Source of the DNA: DATAOG01 sp963798075 | GTDB lineage: Bacteria > Pseudomonadota > Alphaproteobacteria > Geminicoccales > Geminicoccaceae | Length of the DNA: 64,000 nucleotides | Assembly (NCBI GenBank): GCA_963798075.1 | Contig: CAWCRU010000022.1 | Span: forward strand, 219,983 to 283,982 | Direction of reading: 5' to 3' | Part shown: piece by piece, positions 9,279 through 17,079 of the stretch | How the letters are laid out: each line of letters begins with the position of its first letter | Numbering within the stretch: the stretch's first letter is position 1 | The notes under the pieces: model-generated | Database searches by the model: none | What the model saw: the letters and a program-made list of their open reading frames with translations, nothing else | What the model was told of the DNA's origin: nothing | Made by a program: the position numbers and the translations under genes

Positions 9279-10298
9279 TCAGACCGTGAACTCGGCGAGG
9301 TCCAGCGTCGATTCGTGGCCGAGCTGCTGCCGGTGCTGCGCAAGCCAGCGCTCGGCCGCGGCCCGGCCGGCGTCGCGCAGATAGGTCAGGAACGGCCAAG
9401 CGGTGTTGCTCTTGCTGCGCATGCCGAGCCCGGCCATCACCGCGGGATCGGCGATCCGGTGCAGATGGATCAGCTCGTAGCGCGGATGCTCGAGCTGGCC
9501 CGCGGCCAGGAGCTTGTTGATCGTGGCGATACCCTCGAGCTCGCGCATCAGGGCGGCGTTCATGGTCACCTCGTTGAGGCGATCGATGATGTCGCGGGCC
9601 GTGATCGGCAATTCGGCCCGGTCGGTCGGGTTGAGCTGGACCAGGAGGATGTCCTTGGCCGCGCCGTCGTGCAGCAGGGGCCTCAGCACGGGGTTGCCGA
9701 TGAAGCCGCCGTCCCAATAGAACTGGCCCTCGACCTCGACCGCGCGGTTGAGCTGGGGCAGGCAGGCCGAGGCGAGCAGCGCCTCGACCGACAATTCGGC
9801 GTTGCCGAACAGCTTCATCTGGTTGGTCTTGAGGTTGGTCGCGCAGACGAACAGCCGGATCGCCGCTGCGCCGCGCAGGCCCTCGAAGTCGAGCCGCTGG
9901 CCGAGCAGATCGCGGAGCGGGTTGTGGTCGAGCGGATTGAGCTGATAGGGCGAGACGAAGAGCGCCAGCGTGTCGAGCCAGAGCCCGACCGGCGACCAGT
10001 CGAGGTTCCAGGCCCGGGTCAGGCTCTGATAGGGCGTCGACTGGTAGGGATTGAAGCCGATCGCGCCAAGCTCGCTGACCCGCCGCCAGAACGCCGCGAG
10101 CCCGGCTTTGGCGCCGGCGGCACCGTCCTCGAGCAGGCCCTGCGCCAGCACGCAGGCATTGATCGCGCCGGCGCTGGTGCCGCTGATGGCCGCGATCGTC
10201 AGCTCCGGCTCGTCGAGCAGGCGGTCGAGCACGCCCCAGGTGAAGGCGCCATGCGCACCGCCGCCCTGCAGCGCGAGCGCGATCGAGGTCGCGGCCAT
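9279..10298 (-). CDS. patatin-like phospholipase
   Basis: A 339-residue patatin-family lipid acyl hydrolase using a Ser-Asp dyad. The oxyanion loop QGGGAHGAF, nucleophile elbow GTSAG (about residues 46-50) and catalytic DGG (YWDGGFIGN, about residue 200) are all present. It is likely cytoplasmic or peripheral. ATG at 10298 is used; the longer upstream frame is low-complexity shadow. The cupin gene ends 10 bp upstream in the same direction, so the two are probably co-transcribed. Confidence 0.93.
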   Translation of the reverse strand: MAATSIALALQGGGAHGAFTWGVLDRLLDEPELTIAAISGTSAGAINACVLAQGLLEDGAAGAKAGLAAFWRRVSELGAIGFNPYQSTPYQSLTRAWNLDWSPVGLWLDTLALFVSPYQLNPLDHNPLRDLLGQRLDFEGLRGAAAIRLFVCATNLKTNQMKLFGNAELSVEALLASACLPQLNRAVEVEGQFYWDGGFIGNPVLRPLLHDGAAKDILLVQLNPTDRAELPITARDIIDRLNEVTMNAALMRELEGIATINKLLAAGQLEHPRYELIHLHRIADPAVMAGLGMRSKSNTAWPFLTYLRDAGRAAAERWLAQHRQQLGHESTLDLAEFTV

Positions 10299-10308
10299 GA
10301 CCGCGGCC

Positions 10309-10965
10309 TCAGGCCGCGAGATGCCCGGTCTTGACGTAGAGCGTGCAGCCGGCCGCCGAGGCGAGCCCGTGCTCGCCGCCCGGCGGCGTGCGCAGCCAGG
10401 CGCCCTTGGGATAGCGGCCCTGCTCGTCTTCGAAGGCACCCGCGATCACGAACAGCTCCTCGCCGCCCGGATGGGCCCGGCGCCCGAGCCGGGTGCCGGG
10501 GGCAAGGCGCAGGAGCTGCACCCGTTCGCGGCCGTGCTGGTAGAGCGGCATGACCTCCACGCCCTCGGCCTCGCCCGGCTGCCAGGGCGTGCTCGTGGTG
10601 TCGATCCGCACGAACTCCCGCTCGTCCGGCGCCATCTGCCGGAGCTTGACGAAGATCGTGCAGCCGGCGGCGCTGCTCGGGGCGTGCTTGGAGCCCGGCG
10701 GGTTGCGCACATACATGCCGGGCCCGAAGTCGCCATGCTCGTCGGAGAAGGTGCCCTCCAGCACCAGAAACTCCTCGCCGGCGCCGTGGCTGTGCGCCGG
10801 GAAGGCGCTCGCCGGCGCATAGCGGACGATGCTGGTCGCGCGCGCGACCTCGTCGCCGTCGCGCTCGAGCATGCGCCGCTGGACGCCCTTGAGCGGCGAA
10901 TCGACCCACGGCAGCTGCTCGCTCTCGACGACGGCGCGCTGGCTGAGATCGGCATTGATGTTCAT
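10309..10965 (-). CDS. bicupin (ChrR-like cupin) protein
   Basis: A 218-residue protein made of two ChrR-like cupin domains. The first has metal-site motif PAHSHGAGEEFLVLEG and the second RRAHPGGEELFVIAG, each followed by a PPGSKH- or PPGGEH-type histidine loop, so both barrels look able to bind a metal. ChrR-like cupins act as sensors or small-molecule enzymes; no sigma factor is adjacent, so an anti-sigma role is not supported. ATG at 10965 (MNINADLSQRAV). Confidence 0.85.
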   Translation of the reverse strand: MNINADLSQRAVVESEQLPWVDSPLKGVQRRMLERDGDEVARATSIVRYAPASAFPAHSHGAGEEFLVLEGTFSDEHGDFGPGMYVRNPPGSKHAPSSAAGCTIFVKLRQMAPDEREFVRIDTTSTPWQPGEAEGVEVMPLYQHGRERVQLLRLAPGTRLGRRAHPGGEELFVIAGAFEDEQGRYPKGAWLRTPPGGEHGLASAAGCTLYVKTGHLAA

Positions 10966-11177
10966 GGGCGGCACTCGCTCTCTCCGACAGAGGTGGGCAG
11001 AGAACAAGCAAAAACCAAGTCCCGAGGCAAGCCCACGCGGACCCGCTGCGAGCGGCTGATGGGATGCATGCGCGGGGGAACGGGACGCGGGCGCCGGAAC
11101 CGACCGCCGGACGGCCCGCTACCGCCGATCGGCCCGCACCAGCCGGGCGACGGGCGCCCGCGACCGGAGTCGATGCC

Positions 11178-11695
11178 TTGGACCCGATCCGCATCATCCT
11201 CGCCATCCTGCTGCCGCCGCTCGGCGTGTTCCTGCAAGTCGGCCTCGACGGGTCGAGCGTCTCGCCTGCTGGCTCGACGACCGCTGGCGGCTGCCAGGCT
11301 CGCGCTTGCGGCTCGGGGTCGACGACCTCGTCGGCCTCGTCCCCGCGATCGGCGATGCGGTGACCGGTGCGCTCGCTGCCTACATCGTCTGCGAAGCCTG
11401 GCGCCTCGGCACGCCGGGCTGGACGCTCGCGCGCATGCTCGGCAACCTCGATATCGACTTTCTCGTCGGCATCGTGCCGGTGGCGGGCGATCTGCTCGAC
11501 ATGGGCTTCAAGGCAAATCGCCGGAACCTCCGGCTGCTGCACCGCCATCTGAGCGCGCACGCCGGCCTGGATACGGGAGCCGCGACCCGCACGGCGCCGC
11601 GGGTGGCTCAGGTCGCCGGGACCAGCGCCGGCAGCTCGAGCCGGACCCGAAGGCCGCCCGTCGGCGATTCCTCGAGCGAGACGTTGCCGCCATAG
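11178..11695 (+). pseudogene. chimera: Pmp3 N-terminus joined out of frame to DUF4112 protein
   Basis: A TTG start at 11178, with GGAG 8 bases upstream, opens a frame reading LDPIRIILAILLPPLGVFLQ. This is the first transmembrane helix of the Pmp3/YqaE family (about 22 of its 52 residues). At about 11245 the match stops and, in another frame, a DUF4112 protein begins abruptly with RVERLACWLDDRWRLPG and runs through DDLVGLVPAIGDAV, TLARMLGNLDIDFLVG and KANRRNLRLL. It looks like a deletion joining two neighbouring small genes. The C-terminal 30 codons overlap the convergent histidine kinase gene and may be spurious. Confidence 0.65.
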
Positions 11696-12966
11696 ATCTC
11701 GGCGAGGTCGCGCACGATCGCGAGCCCGAGGCCGCTGCCCGGGACCGACTGGTCCAGACGCCGGCCGCGCTCGAAGACCTCCTCGTGCCGCTCGGCAGGC
11801 AGACCGGGACCGTCATCGTCGACCAGGAGCACGAGCCTCCCGTCGTCGCTCCGGCTCGCGACGGTGACCCGCCGCCTTGCCCATTTGCAGGCGTTGTCGA
11901 GCAGATTGCCAACCATCTCCTCGAGGTCCTGAGCCTCGCCCGCGAACAAATGGTCGGCCGGGGTCGAGGCGACGATCTCGACCTCGGGGTTGGCCCCGAC
12001 GCGCCCGAGCGTCCGCACGAGACGCTCGACCATAGGGCCGACCGGCGCGGCGATCCCAGGCACGCGGCTCGAGCTCGCAGCCCGTGCGCGGGCGAGCTGA
12101 AAGTCGATCTGGCGCCGCATCGCCTCGATCTGCTGGCCGAGCACCTCCGCCGCGGCGGACTGGCCGTGCTCGGCGAGCTTGCGGCGCTCGGCCGCGAGCA
12201 CGGTGAGCGGCGTCTTCAGCCCATGCGCGAGATTGCCGGCCTGGGTGCGGGCGCGCTCGACCGCCGCCATCTGCTGGCCGAGCAGGTCGTTGAGGTCGTC
12301 GACCAGCGGCTGCACCTCGCTCGGGAAGCTCGCTTCGAGGCGGCGCGAACGGCCGGCATGTACCTTGGCGAGCTCCGCGCGGAGCCCCTGCAGCGGCCTG
12401 AGGCCAACCGATACCTGGGCGGCCGCCGCGAGGAGCAGCACGATCGCGAGGATCGCGAGCGCGAGCGCGGTGTCCCAGCCGAAGTCGCGGACGTTGTCGT
12501 CGATCTCGCGCCGGTCGATCCCGACCGCGAGCCGGAACGGCCGGTCGTTGAGGCGCAGCCCGCGCTCGATCACGAGCAGATCGCTGTCCGCGGGCCCGGG
12601 CAGGATGTGGCGGTGCGGCTCGTCGGACGACAGACGGTCAGGCGGCAGATCGAGGGAAAAATCCCAGAGCGAGCGCGAGCGGATCGCATGGCCCTCCGCA
12701 TCATCGATCTGCCAATAAAGGCCGCCGTAGGGCTTGACGAAGCGCGGGTCGCTGAGCGGCCGTGCGACCTCCGGCACGCCGGTCGCGCTCAGCTCGAAGA
12801 CGGCGGTCAGCTGGTTCAGGTGGTTGACGAGCTCGCGCTCGAAGCGGCGCTCGACGTGCTGCTCGAACATGAGGGTGAGGCCGAGGCCGGCCAGCACGAG
12901 CGCCGCCCCGACCGAGCAGGTGGCAGCCAGCAGCAGGCGGACGCGCAGCGAGCCGTGCGCCCTCAT
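11608..12966 (-). CDS. sensor histidine kinase, PhoQ/EnvZ-like
   Basis: A 452-residue inner-membrane sensor kinase. N-terminal transmembrane helix (about residues 8-30), a periplasmic sensor of about 130 residues, a second helix (about 168-190), a HAMP-like linker, then H-box NLAHGLKTPLTVL, N-box LLDNACKWA, G1 DDGPGLP and G2 GSGLGLAI. All phosphorylation motifs are intact. The ATG at 12966 overlaps the response regulator stop (ATGA). Signal unknown; PepSY proteins flanking the pair suggest envelope or redox stress sensing. Confidence 0.94.
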   Translation of the reverse strand: MRAHGSLRVRLLLAATCSVGAALVLAGLGLTLMFEQHVERRFERELVNHLNQLTAVFELSATGVPEVARPLSDPRFVKPYGGLYWQIDDAEGHAIRSRSLWDFSLDLPPDRLSSDEPHRHILPGPADSDLLVIERGLRLNDRPFRLAVGIDRREIDDNVRDFGWDTALALAILAIVLLLAAAAQVSVGLRPLQGLRAELAKVHAGRSRRLEASFPSEVQPLVDDLNDLLGQQMAAVERARTQAGNLAHGLKTPLTVLAAERRKLAEHGQSAAAEVLGQQIEAMRRQIDFQLARARAASSSRVPGIAAPVGPMVERLVRTLGRVGANPEVEIVASTPADHLFAGEAQDLEEMVGNLLDNACKWARRRVTVASRSDDGRLVLLVDDDGPGLPAERHEEVFERGRRLDQSVPGSGLGLAIVRDLAEIYGGNVSLEESPTGGLRVRLELPALVPAT

Positions 12967-13625
12967 CACGAGGCTTCGAGCGTGTAGCCGAGGCCGCGCC
13001 GGGTCTTGATGACGTCGACCCCGAGCTTGCGCCGCAGCCGGCCGATCAGGACCTCGATCGTGTTGCTCTCGCGCTCGAAGTCCTGTTCGTAGATGTGCTC
13101 GATCAGCTCGAGGCGGGGCACGACGCGGCCGCGGTTCAGCATCAGATAGGCGAGCAGGCGGTACTCGAGGGCGGTCAGCTGCAGCGGGGCGCCCGCGACG
13201 CTCGCGCGCGCGGCGCGGGTGTCCAGGGTCACGGGCCCGGCGCTCAGCAGCGCCGAGGCATGGCCGCGATCCCGGCGGATCAGGGCCCGCAGCCGGGCCA
13301 GCAGCTCCTCCATCTGGAAGGGCTTGGCCAGATAGTCGTCGGCGCCGGCGTCGATGCCCTCGACCTTGTCGTGCCAGCTGCCGCGCGCGGTCAGGATCAG
13401 GACCGGCATGTTGCGGCCCTCGGCGCGCCAGCGCTTGAGCACGGTGACGCCATCCATCACCGGCAGTCCGAGGTCGAGGACCACGGCGTCGTAGTCCTCG
13501 GTGTCGCCCCGGAAATGCGCTTCCTCGCCTTCGGCCGCGAGATCGACGAGGTAGTGGGCGGCCCGCAGCACGCGCGCCAGATCCTCGGCGATCCGGGGGT
13601 CGTCCTCGGCCACCAGGACCCGCAT
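12966..13625 (-). CDS. response regulator, OmpR/PhoP family
   Basis: A 219-residue two-component regulator. The receiver domain has the acidic pocket EDD near residue 8, phospho-acceptor Asp in VLDLGLP (about residue 51), Thr in LTARG (about 79) and Lys in YLAKPF (about 101). The C-terminal winged helix (about 125-219) contains the OmpR-type recognition region VEVLIGRLRRKLG-like sequence. It overlaps the kinase gene by 4 bp and the upstream PepSY gene by 1 bp, so the three are translationally coupled. Confidence 0.95.
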   Translation of the reverse strand: MRVLVAEDDPRIAEDLARVLRAAHYLVDLAAEGEEAHFRGDTEDYDAVVLDLGLPVMDGVTVLKRWRAEGRNMPVLILTARGSWHDKVEGIDAGADDYLAKPFQMEELLARLRALIRRDRGHASALLSAGPVTLDTRAARASVAGAPLQLTALEYRLLAYLMLNRGRVVPRLELIEHIYEQDFERESNTIEVLIGRLRRKLGVDVIKTRRGLGYTLEAS

Positions 13626-13948
13626 CAGTCGCCCTCCTCGGACAGCAGCCGCTTGCTCTTGGCGTCCATCAGGAGCTTGAGCAGGCGGCCGTCGGGGGCG
13701 ATCAGCTCGACCTCGTAGACCCAGCGGCCGTCCTGGTGGTTCAGCTCGAGCTCGACCACGGTGCCGGCATGGCGCCGCTCCACCTCCTCGAGGATCTGGT
13801 CGAGCGGCAGGATCTCGCCCGCCTCGAGCGCCCGGCGCGCGCGCTCGTGGTCCTGATCGTGATCGGGATCAGGGTCGCCAGCCCGGAGGCCGGTCGTGGG
13901 CTGGACGAGAATCGCGACCAGGATGAGCGCAGCTGTCAGGGCCCGCAT
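13625..13948 (-). CDS. periplasmic PepSY-domain protein
   Basis: A 107-residue exported protein with an N-terminal signal helix (ALTAALILVAILV) and one PepSY domain (ILPLDQILEEVE, then GRWVYEVELIAPDGRL). PepSY proteins sit in the periplasm, often beside PhoPQ-type systems as regulators or inhibitors. It heads the operon PepSY, response regulator, kinase. The ATG at 13948 is preferred to the in-frame TTG at 13951. Divergent from a second PepSY gene across 128 bp. Confidence 0.85.
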   Translation of the reverse strand: MRALTAALILVAILVQPTTGLRAGDPDPDHDQDHERARRALEAGEILPLDQILEEVERRHAGTVVELELNHQDGRWVYEVELIAPDGRLLKLLMDAKSKRLLSEEGD

Positions 13949-14076
13949 CAAGCGATCCTACCCGGGGCCAGCTGAACCGCATGTGACAGACGCCATCAGC
14001 CGCGCTTCAGCTCGCCTCCCTTAGAACCCCGCTCGACCGGCGCATCGGGCGTCGGCAGCAGGATCGGAGAAGGCGG

Positions 14077-14352
14077 ATGATCAGGCAAGCGACCATGGCG
14101 AGCGCGCTTCTCGCGGGGCTCGTGCTGGGCGGACCGGTGCGCGCCGAGGAGGGGACGTGCCCGAAGTATGCGAGCGATCAGGTGATGAGCAAGGACCAGC
14201 TCGCCGACCGGCTCAAGACGATGGGCTACGACGTCCGTGGCATTCAGGTGCGGGATGGCTGCTGGGAGGTCAAGGGGTTCGACAAGGACGGCAAGCGGGT
14301 CGAGGTCCACGTCGATCCGGTGACGGCCGAGATCAAGCAGGACGAGGACTGA
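14077..14352 (+). CDS. periplasmic PepSY-domain protein
   Basis: A 91-residue secreted protein: signal peptide with a cut near VRAEEG, then one PepSY domain (LADRLKTMGYDVRGIQV, DPVTAEI). Two cysteines (in GTCPKY and DGCWEV) could form a disulfide. It is followed 2 bp later by a cytochrome b gene. The 128-bp gap to the divergent PepSY/two-component operon probably holds promoters for both, which would let the response regulator control both sides; I do not see a clear operator there. Confidence 0.85.
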   Translation: MIRQATMASALLAGLVLGGPVRAEEGTCPKYASDQVMSKDQLADRLKTMGYDVRGIQVRDGCWEVKGFDKDGKRVEVHVDPVTAEIKQDED

Positions 14353-14354
14353 GC

Positions 14355-14936
14355 ATGGCCGAGGCGATCTCGTCGGCGGCGGCGGATGCGCCGGACCGCA
14401 CCGGGCCATCGGCCACGGTCCGCGTCTGGGACCCGCTGGTCCGGCTGTTCCACTGGAGCCTGGTCGCAAGCTTCACGACCGCCTGGCTCAGCGAGGACTC
14501 GAAACTGCTGCACCAGGGTGCCGGCTACGTCGTGCTGGCGCTGGTCGCCGTGCGCGTGATCTGGGGCTTGGCCGGCAGCCGCCATGCGCGTTTCCGGGAC
14601 TTCGTGCCGCGCCCGCGGGCGCTGCTTGCCTATCTGAGGAGCCTGCCGGGCGGGCATTCCCGGCGCTATCTCGGCCACAACCCCGCGGGCGGCGCCATGA
14701 TCATGTTGCTGCTCCTGATGCTGATCCTGACCGGCGGCAGCGGCTGGCTCACGACGACCGATGCGTTCTGGGGGGTCGTCTGGCTCGAGGACCTGCACGC
14801 GACGGCCGCCAATTTCACGGTCGTGCTGGTCTTCGCGCATGTCGCAGGCGTGGTGTTCAGCAGCCTCGCGCACCGGGAGAACCTCGTGCTCGCGATGATC
14901 ACGGGGCGCAAGCGGGCGGAGCCTGCGGGTCACTGA
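14355..14936 (+). CDS. cytochrome b561-type membrane protein
   Basis: A 193-residue di-haem cytochrome b of the Ni/Fe-hydrogenase/b561 class with four membrane helices. Haem-ligand histidines are visible in LFHWSL, HQGAGY, DLHATAAN and FAHVAGV. It probably moves electrons across or within the inner membrane. Co-transcribed with the PepSY gene; the set PepSY, cytochrome b and PhoPQ-like pair is a recurring neighbourhood that I associate with metal or redox stress. The stop overlaps the convergent RNA methylase gene by 7 bp. Confidence 0.88.
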   Translation: MAEAISSAAADAPDRTGPSATVRVWDPLVRLFHWSLVASFTTAWLSEDSKLLHQGAGYVVLALVAVRVIWGLAGSRHARFRDFVPRPRALLAYLRSLPGGHSRRYLGHNPAGGAMIMLLLLMLILTGGSGWLTTTDAFWGVVWLEDLHATAANFTVVLVFAHVAGVVFSSLAHRENLVLAMITGRKRAEPAGH

Positions 14937-15460
14937 TCGGACCGGCGGATGCGCACCTTGCCGTGGACGTGCGGGCGGCGCGCCTCGGTCGGACCGCCCG
15001 CGCGGACCGGCCGGGGCGCGAAGCGGCCGTAGCACAGCAGCCGGTCGTACATCAAGATCGCGCCGGCGGCCGCGAGATTGATGCAAAAGCGGGTCGGGAT
15101 GCGCACGACGTGATCGCAGCGCGCGAGCATGGCGGGCGACAGCGAGCTGCGCTCGGGCCCGAACACGTAGGCGGCATTCTGCGGATGGCGGAAGCTCGGC
15201 AGCTCCGTCGCCTCGTCGAGCAGCTCGACGCCGATGAGCCGGCAGCGACCGGGCAAGACCAGCTCCGCCACGTTTGCGAAGCGGTAGAGCGGCAGCTGCA
15301 ATTCGGCGTGCGAGGTGTCCGAGAGCGCGCTCGCGACCGTATAGTGGGCATCGACCAGAAACACGAAGCTGGCGCCGAAGGCGTGCGCCGAGCGGATCAG
15401 ATTGCCGAGGTTCATCGGCTTGCTGATGCCCTCGGCGCCGATCCCGAAATAGCCGCGCAT
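14930..15460 (-). CDS. RNA 2'-O-methyltransferase, SpoU/TrmH family
   Basis: A 176-residue SPOUT (knotted) RNA methylase. Motif 1 NLGNLIRSAHAFGA, motif 2 YVFGPERSSLSP and motif 3 IPTRFCINLAAAGAILMYDR are all present, so catalysis with SAM is likely; the target may be tRNA or rRNA. It lacks an N-terminal RNA-binding domain, like TrmL. The basic C-terminal tail is RPHVHGKVRIRRSDQ. ATG at 15460. Confidence 0.9.
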   Translation of the reverse strand: MRGYFGIGAEGISKPMNLGNLIRSAHAFGASFVFLVDAHYTVASALSDTSHAELQLPLYRFANVAELVLPGRCRLIGVELLDEATELPSFRHPQNAAYVFGPERSSLSPAMLARCDHVVRIPTRFCINLAAAGAILMYDRLLCYGRFAPRPVRAGGPTEARRPHVHGKVRIRRSDQ

Positions 15461-15555
15461 GGTTTTTCCTAGCGCCTCGGGCGGGCTGCGGCCAGCGCCT
15501 TGGCGGCTTTCAGGAGGACGCCGCGGCCGGCTAGACTTGCGGCCGGAGGCAACCG

Positions 15556-16546
15556 ATGCGCGCGATCGTCTGCCGGGAGCTCACGGGGCCGGATGGCCTC
15601 CGGCTCGAGGACTGGCCGCTGCCCGAGCCCGGGCCGGGCGAGGTCCGGATCCGGGTGCGCGCGGCCGGCCTCAACTTCGCCGACACGCTGATCATCAAGG
15701 GCCAGTATCAGGACAAGCCGCGCTCTGCCCTTCGTGCCGGGGATCGAGATCGCCGGCCTGATCGAGCAATGTGGCGCGGGCGTTGCGGGCTTCGTGCCCG
15801 GCGACCGGGTCATGGCGACGCTCGATCGCGGCGGCTTTGCCGAGGCGGCGGTGACCACTGCTGGCAACGTCGTCCGCCTGCCGGATGCGATCGACGACGT
15901 GACCGCGGCCGGCTTCGCGATCGCCTACGGCACGGCCTATGGCGCGCTGGTCTGGGCGGGGCGCCTGCAGCGCGGGCGAGACCTTGCTGGTGCATGGCGC
16001 CGCCGGCGGCGTCGGCCTCGCCGCGGTCGAATGCGGCCGCACGCTCGGCGCCCGGGTGATCGCGACCGCGCGCGGCCCCGAGCATCTCGAGGTGGCCAGG
16101 GCGCACGGCGCGGACGCGCTGATCGACACCGCGAGCCGAGGACGTGCGCGCCCGGGTCAGGGAGCTGACCGAGGGCCGCGGCGCGGACGTGGTCTTCGAT
16201 CCGGTCGGGGGCGAGCTGTTCACGGCCTCGCTTGCGCAGCATCGCCTGGGAGGGGCGGCTGCTGCTGATCGGCTTTGCGAGCGGCCAGATCCCGCAGATC
16301 CCGGCCAATCTGCTGCTGGTCAAGAACGCCGCCGCGATCGGCTTCTACTGGGGCAGCTACCGCCGCCACGACCCGGCCCGGGTGCACGCCGCCTTCGAGG
16401 AGCTGCTGCGCTGGCACGCCGAGCGGCGGATCCGGCCGCATGTCTCGGAGGTCTATCCCTTGAGCCGAGGCGAAGAGCGCGCTCAGCGGCTGCTCGCGCG
16501 CAAGAGCACCGGCAAGGTCGTGCTGACCATGGACGAGGGCACCTGA
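15556..16546 (+). pseudogene. NADPH:quinone oxidoreductase (zinc-free MDR family), four frameshifts
   Basis: A complete medium-chain dehydrogenase/reductase can be read if one base is dropped at each of about 15728, 15975, 16138 and 16234. Pieces in order: AAGLNFADTLIIKGQYQDKP, FVPGIEIAGLIEQCGAG, LLVHGAAGGVGLAAVE (NADPH-binding), DVVFDPVGGELF, LLLIGFASG and a normal C-terminus GKVVLTMDEG. About 330 residues in total, the usual length for QOR-like enzymes, without catalytic zinc ligands. Every shift is an excess of one G, C or T, so the gene may be functional with sequence errors. Confidence 0.85.
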
Positions 16547-16556
16547 GGAGGGAGCG

Positions 16557-17079
16557 ATGACCGGACCTATGGTCGTGGTCCAGGGCGACATCACCCGGCA
16601 GAGCGGTCGATGCGATCGTCAACGCGGCCAACGAGCGCCTGCTCGGCGGCGGCGGGGTCGACGGCGCGATCCACCGCGCCGCCGGGCCGGAGCTTCTGGA
16701 GGAATGCCGCAAGATCGGCGGCTGCCCGACCGGCGAGGCCAGGATCACCAAGGGCTACGAGCTGCCGGCCCGGCACGTGATCCACACCGTAGGCCCGGTC
16801 TGGCACGGCGGCGGCCAGGGCGAGCCCGAGCTGCTCGCCGCCTGCTATCGGAACGCGCTCGAGCTCGCGGTCGCGCACGGGATCGCGACGATCGCCTTCC
16901 CCGGCATCAGCACCGGCATCTACGGCTATCCCCTCGAGGCCGCGACCCGCCTCGCCATGGCCACGGTCAAGGACTGCCTGGCGACCATGCCGTCGATCCA
17001 GGAAGTCCGCTTCGTGACCTTCGGTGACCAGGCGACCGCGGTCGCCGAACGGGTGCTCGCCGAGCTCGTGCCGGGCTGA
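16557..17079 (+). CDS. macro-domain protein, O-acetyl-ADP-ribose deacetylase type; one frameshift
   Basis: A macro domain of about 174 residues that binds and hydrolyses ADP-ribose derivatives. The start MVVVQGDIT is in one frame; dropping one base near 16606 continues as DAIVNAANERLLGGGGVDGA, then GPELLEECRKIGGCPTG, HTVGPVW and FPGISTGIYGYP. These are the catalytic loops of the MacroD/YmdB group. It starts 10 bp after the quinone oxidoreductase, so both are likely in one transcript. The shift sits in a GG run. Confidence 0.88.

Noticed and set aside
10051..12987. Rightward open frame of 978 codons
   Set aside because: Antisense shadow of patatin, cupin, histidine kinase and intergenic DNA; low-complexity Arg/Ala/Pro composition and no domain pattern.
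15556..17079. Programmed +1 frameshifting as an explanation for the broken genes
   Set aside because: There is no common slippery sequence or stop-codon context at the shift sites, and unrelated genes are affected.
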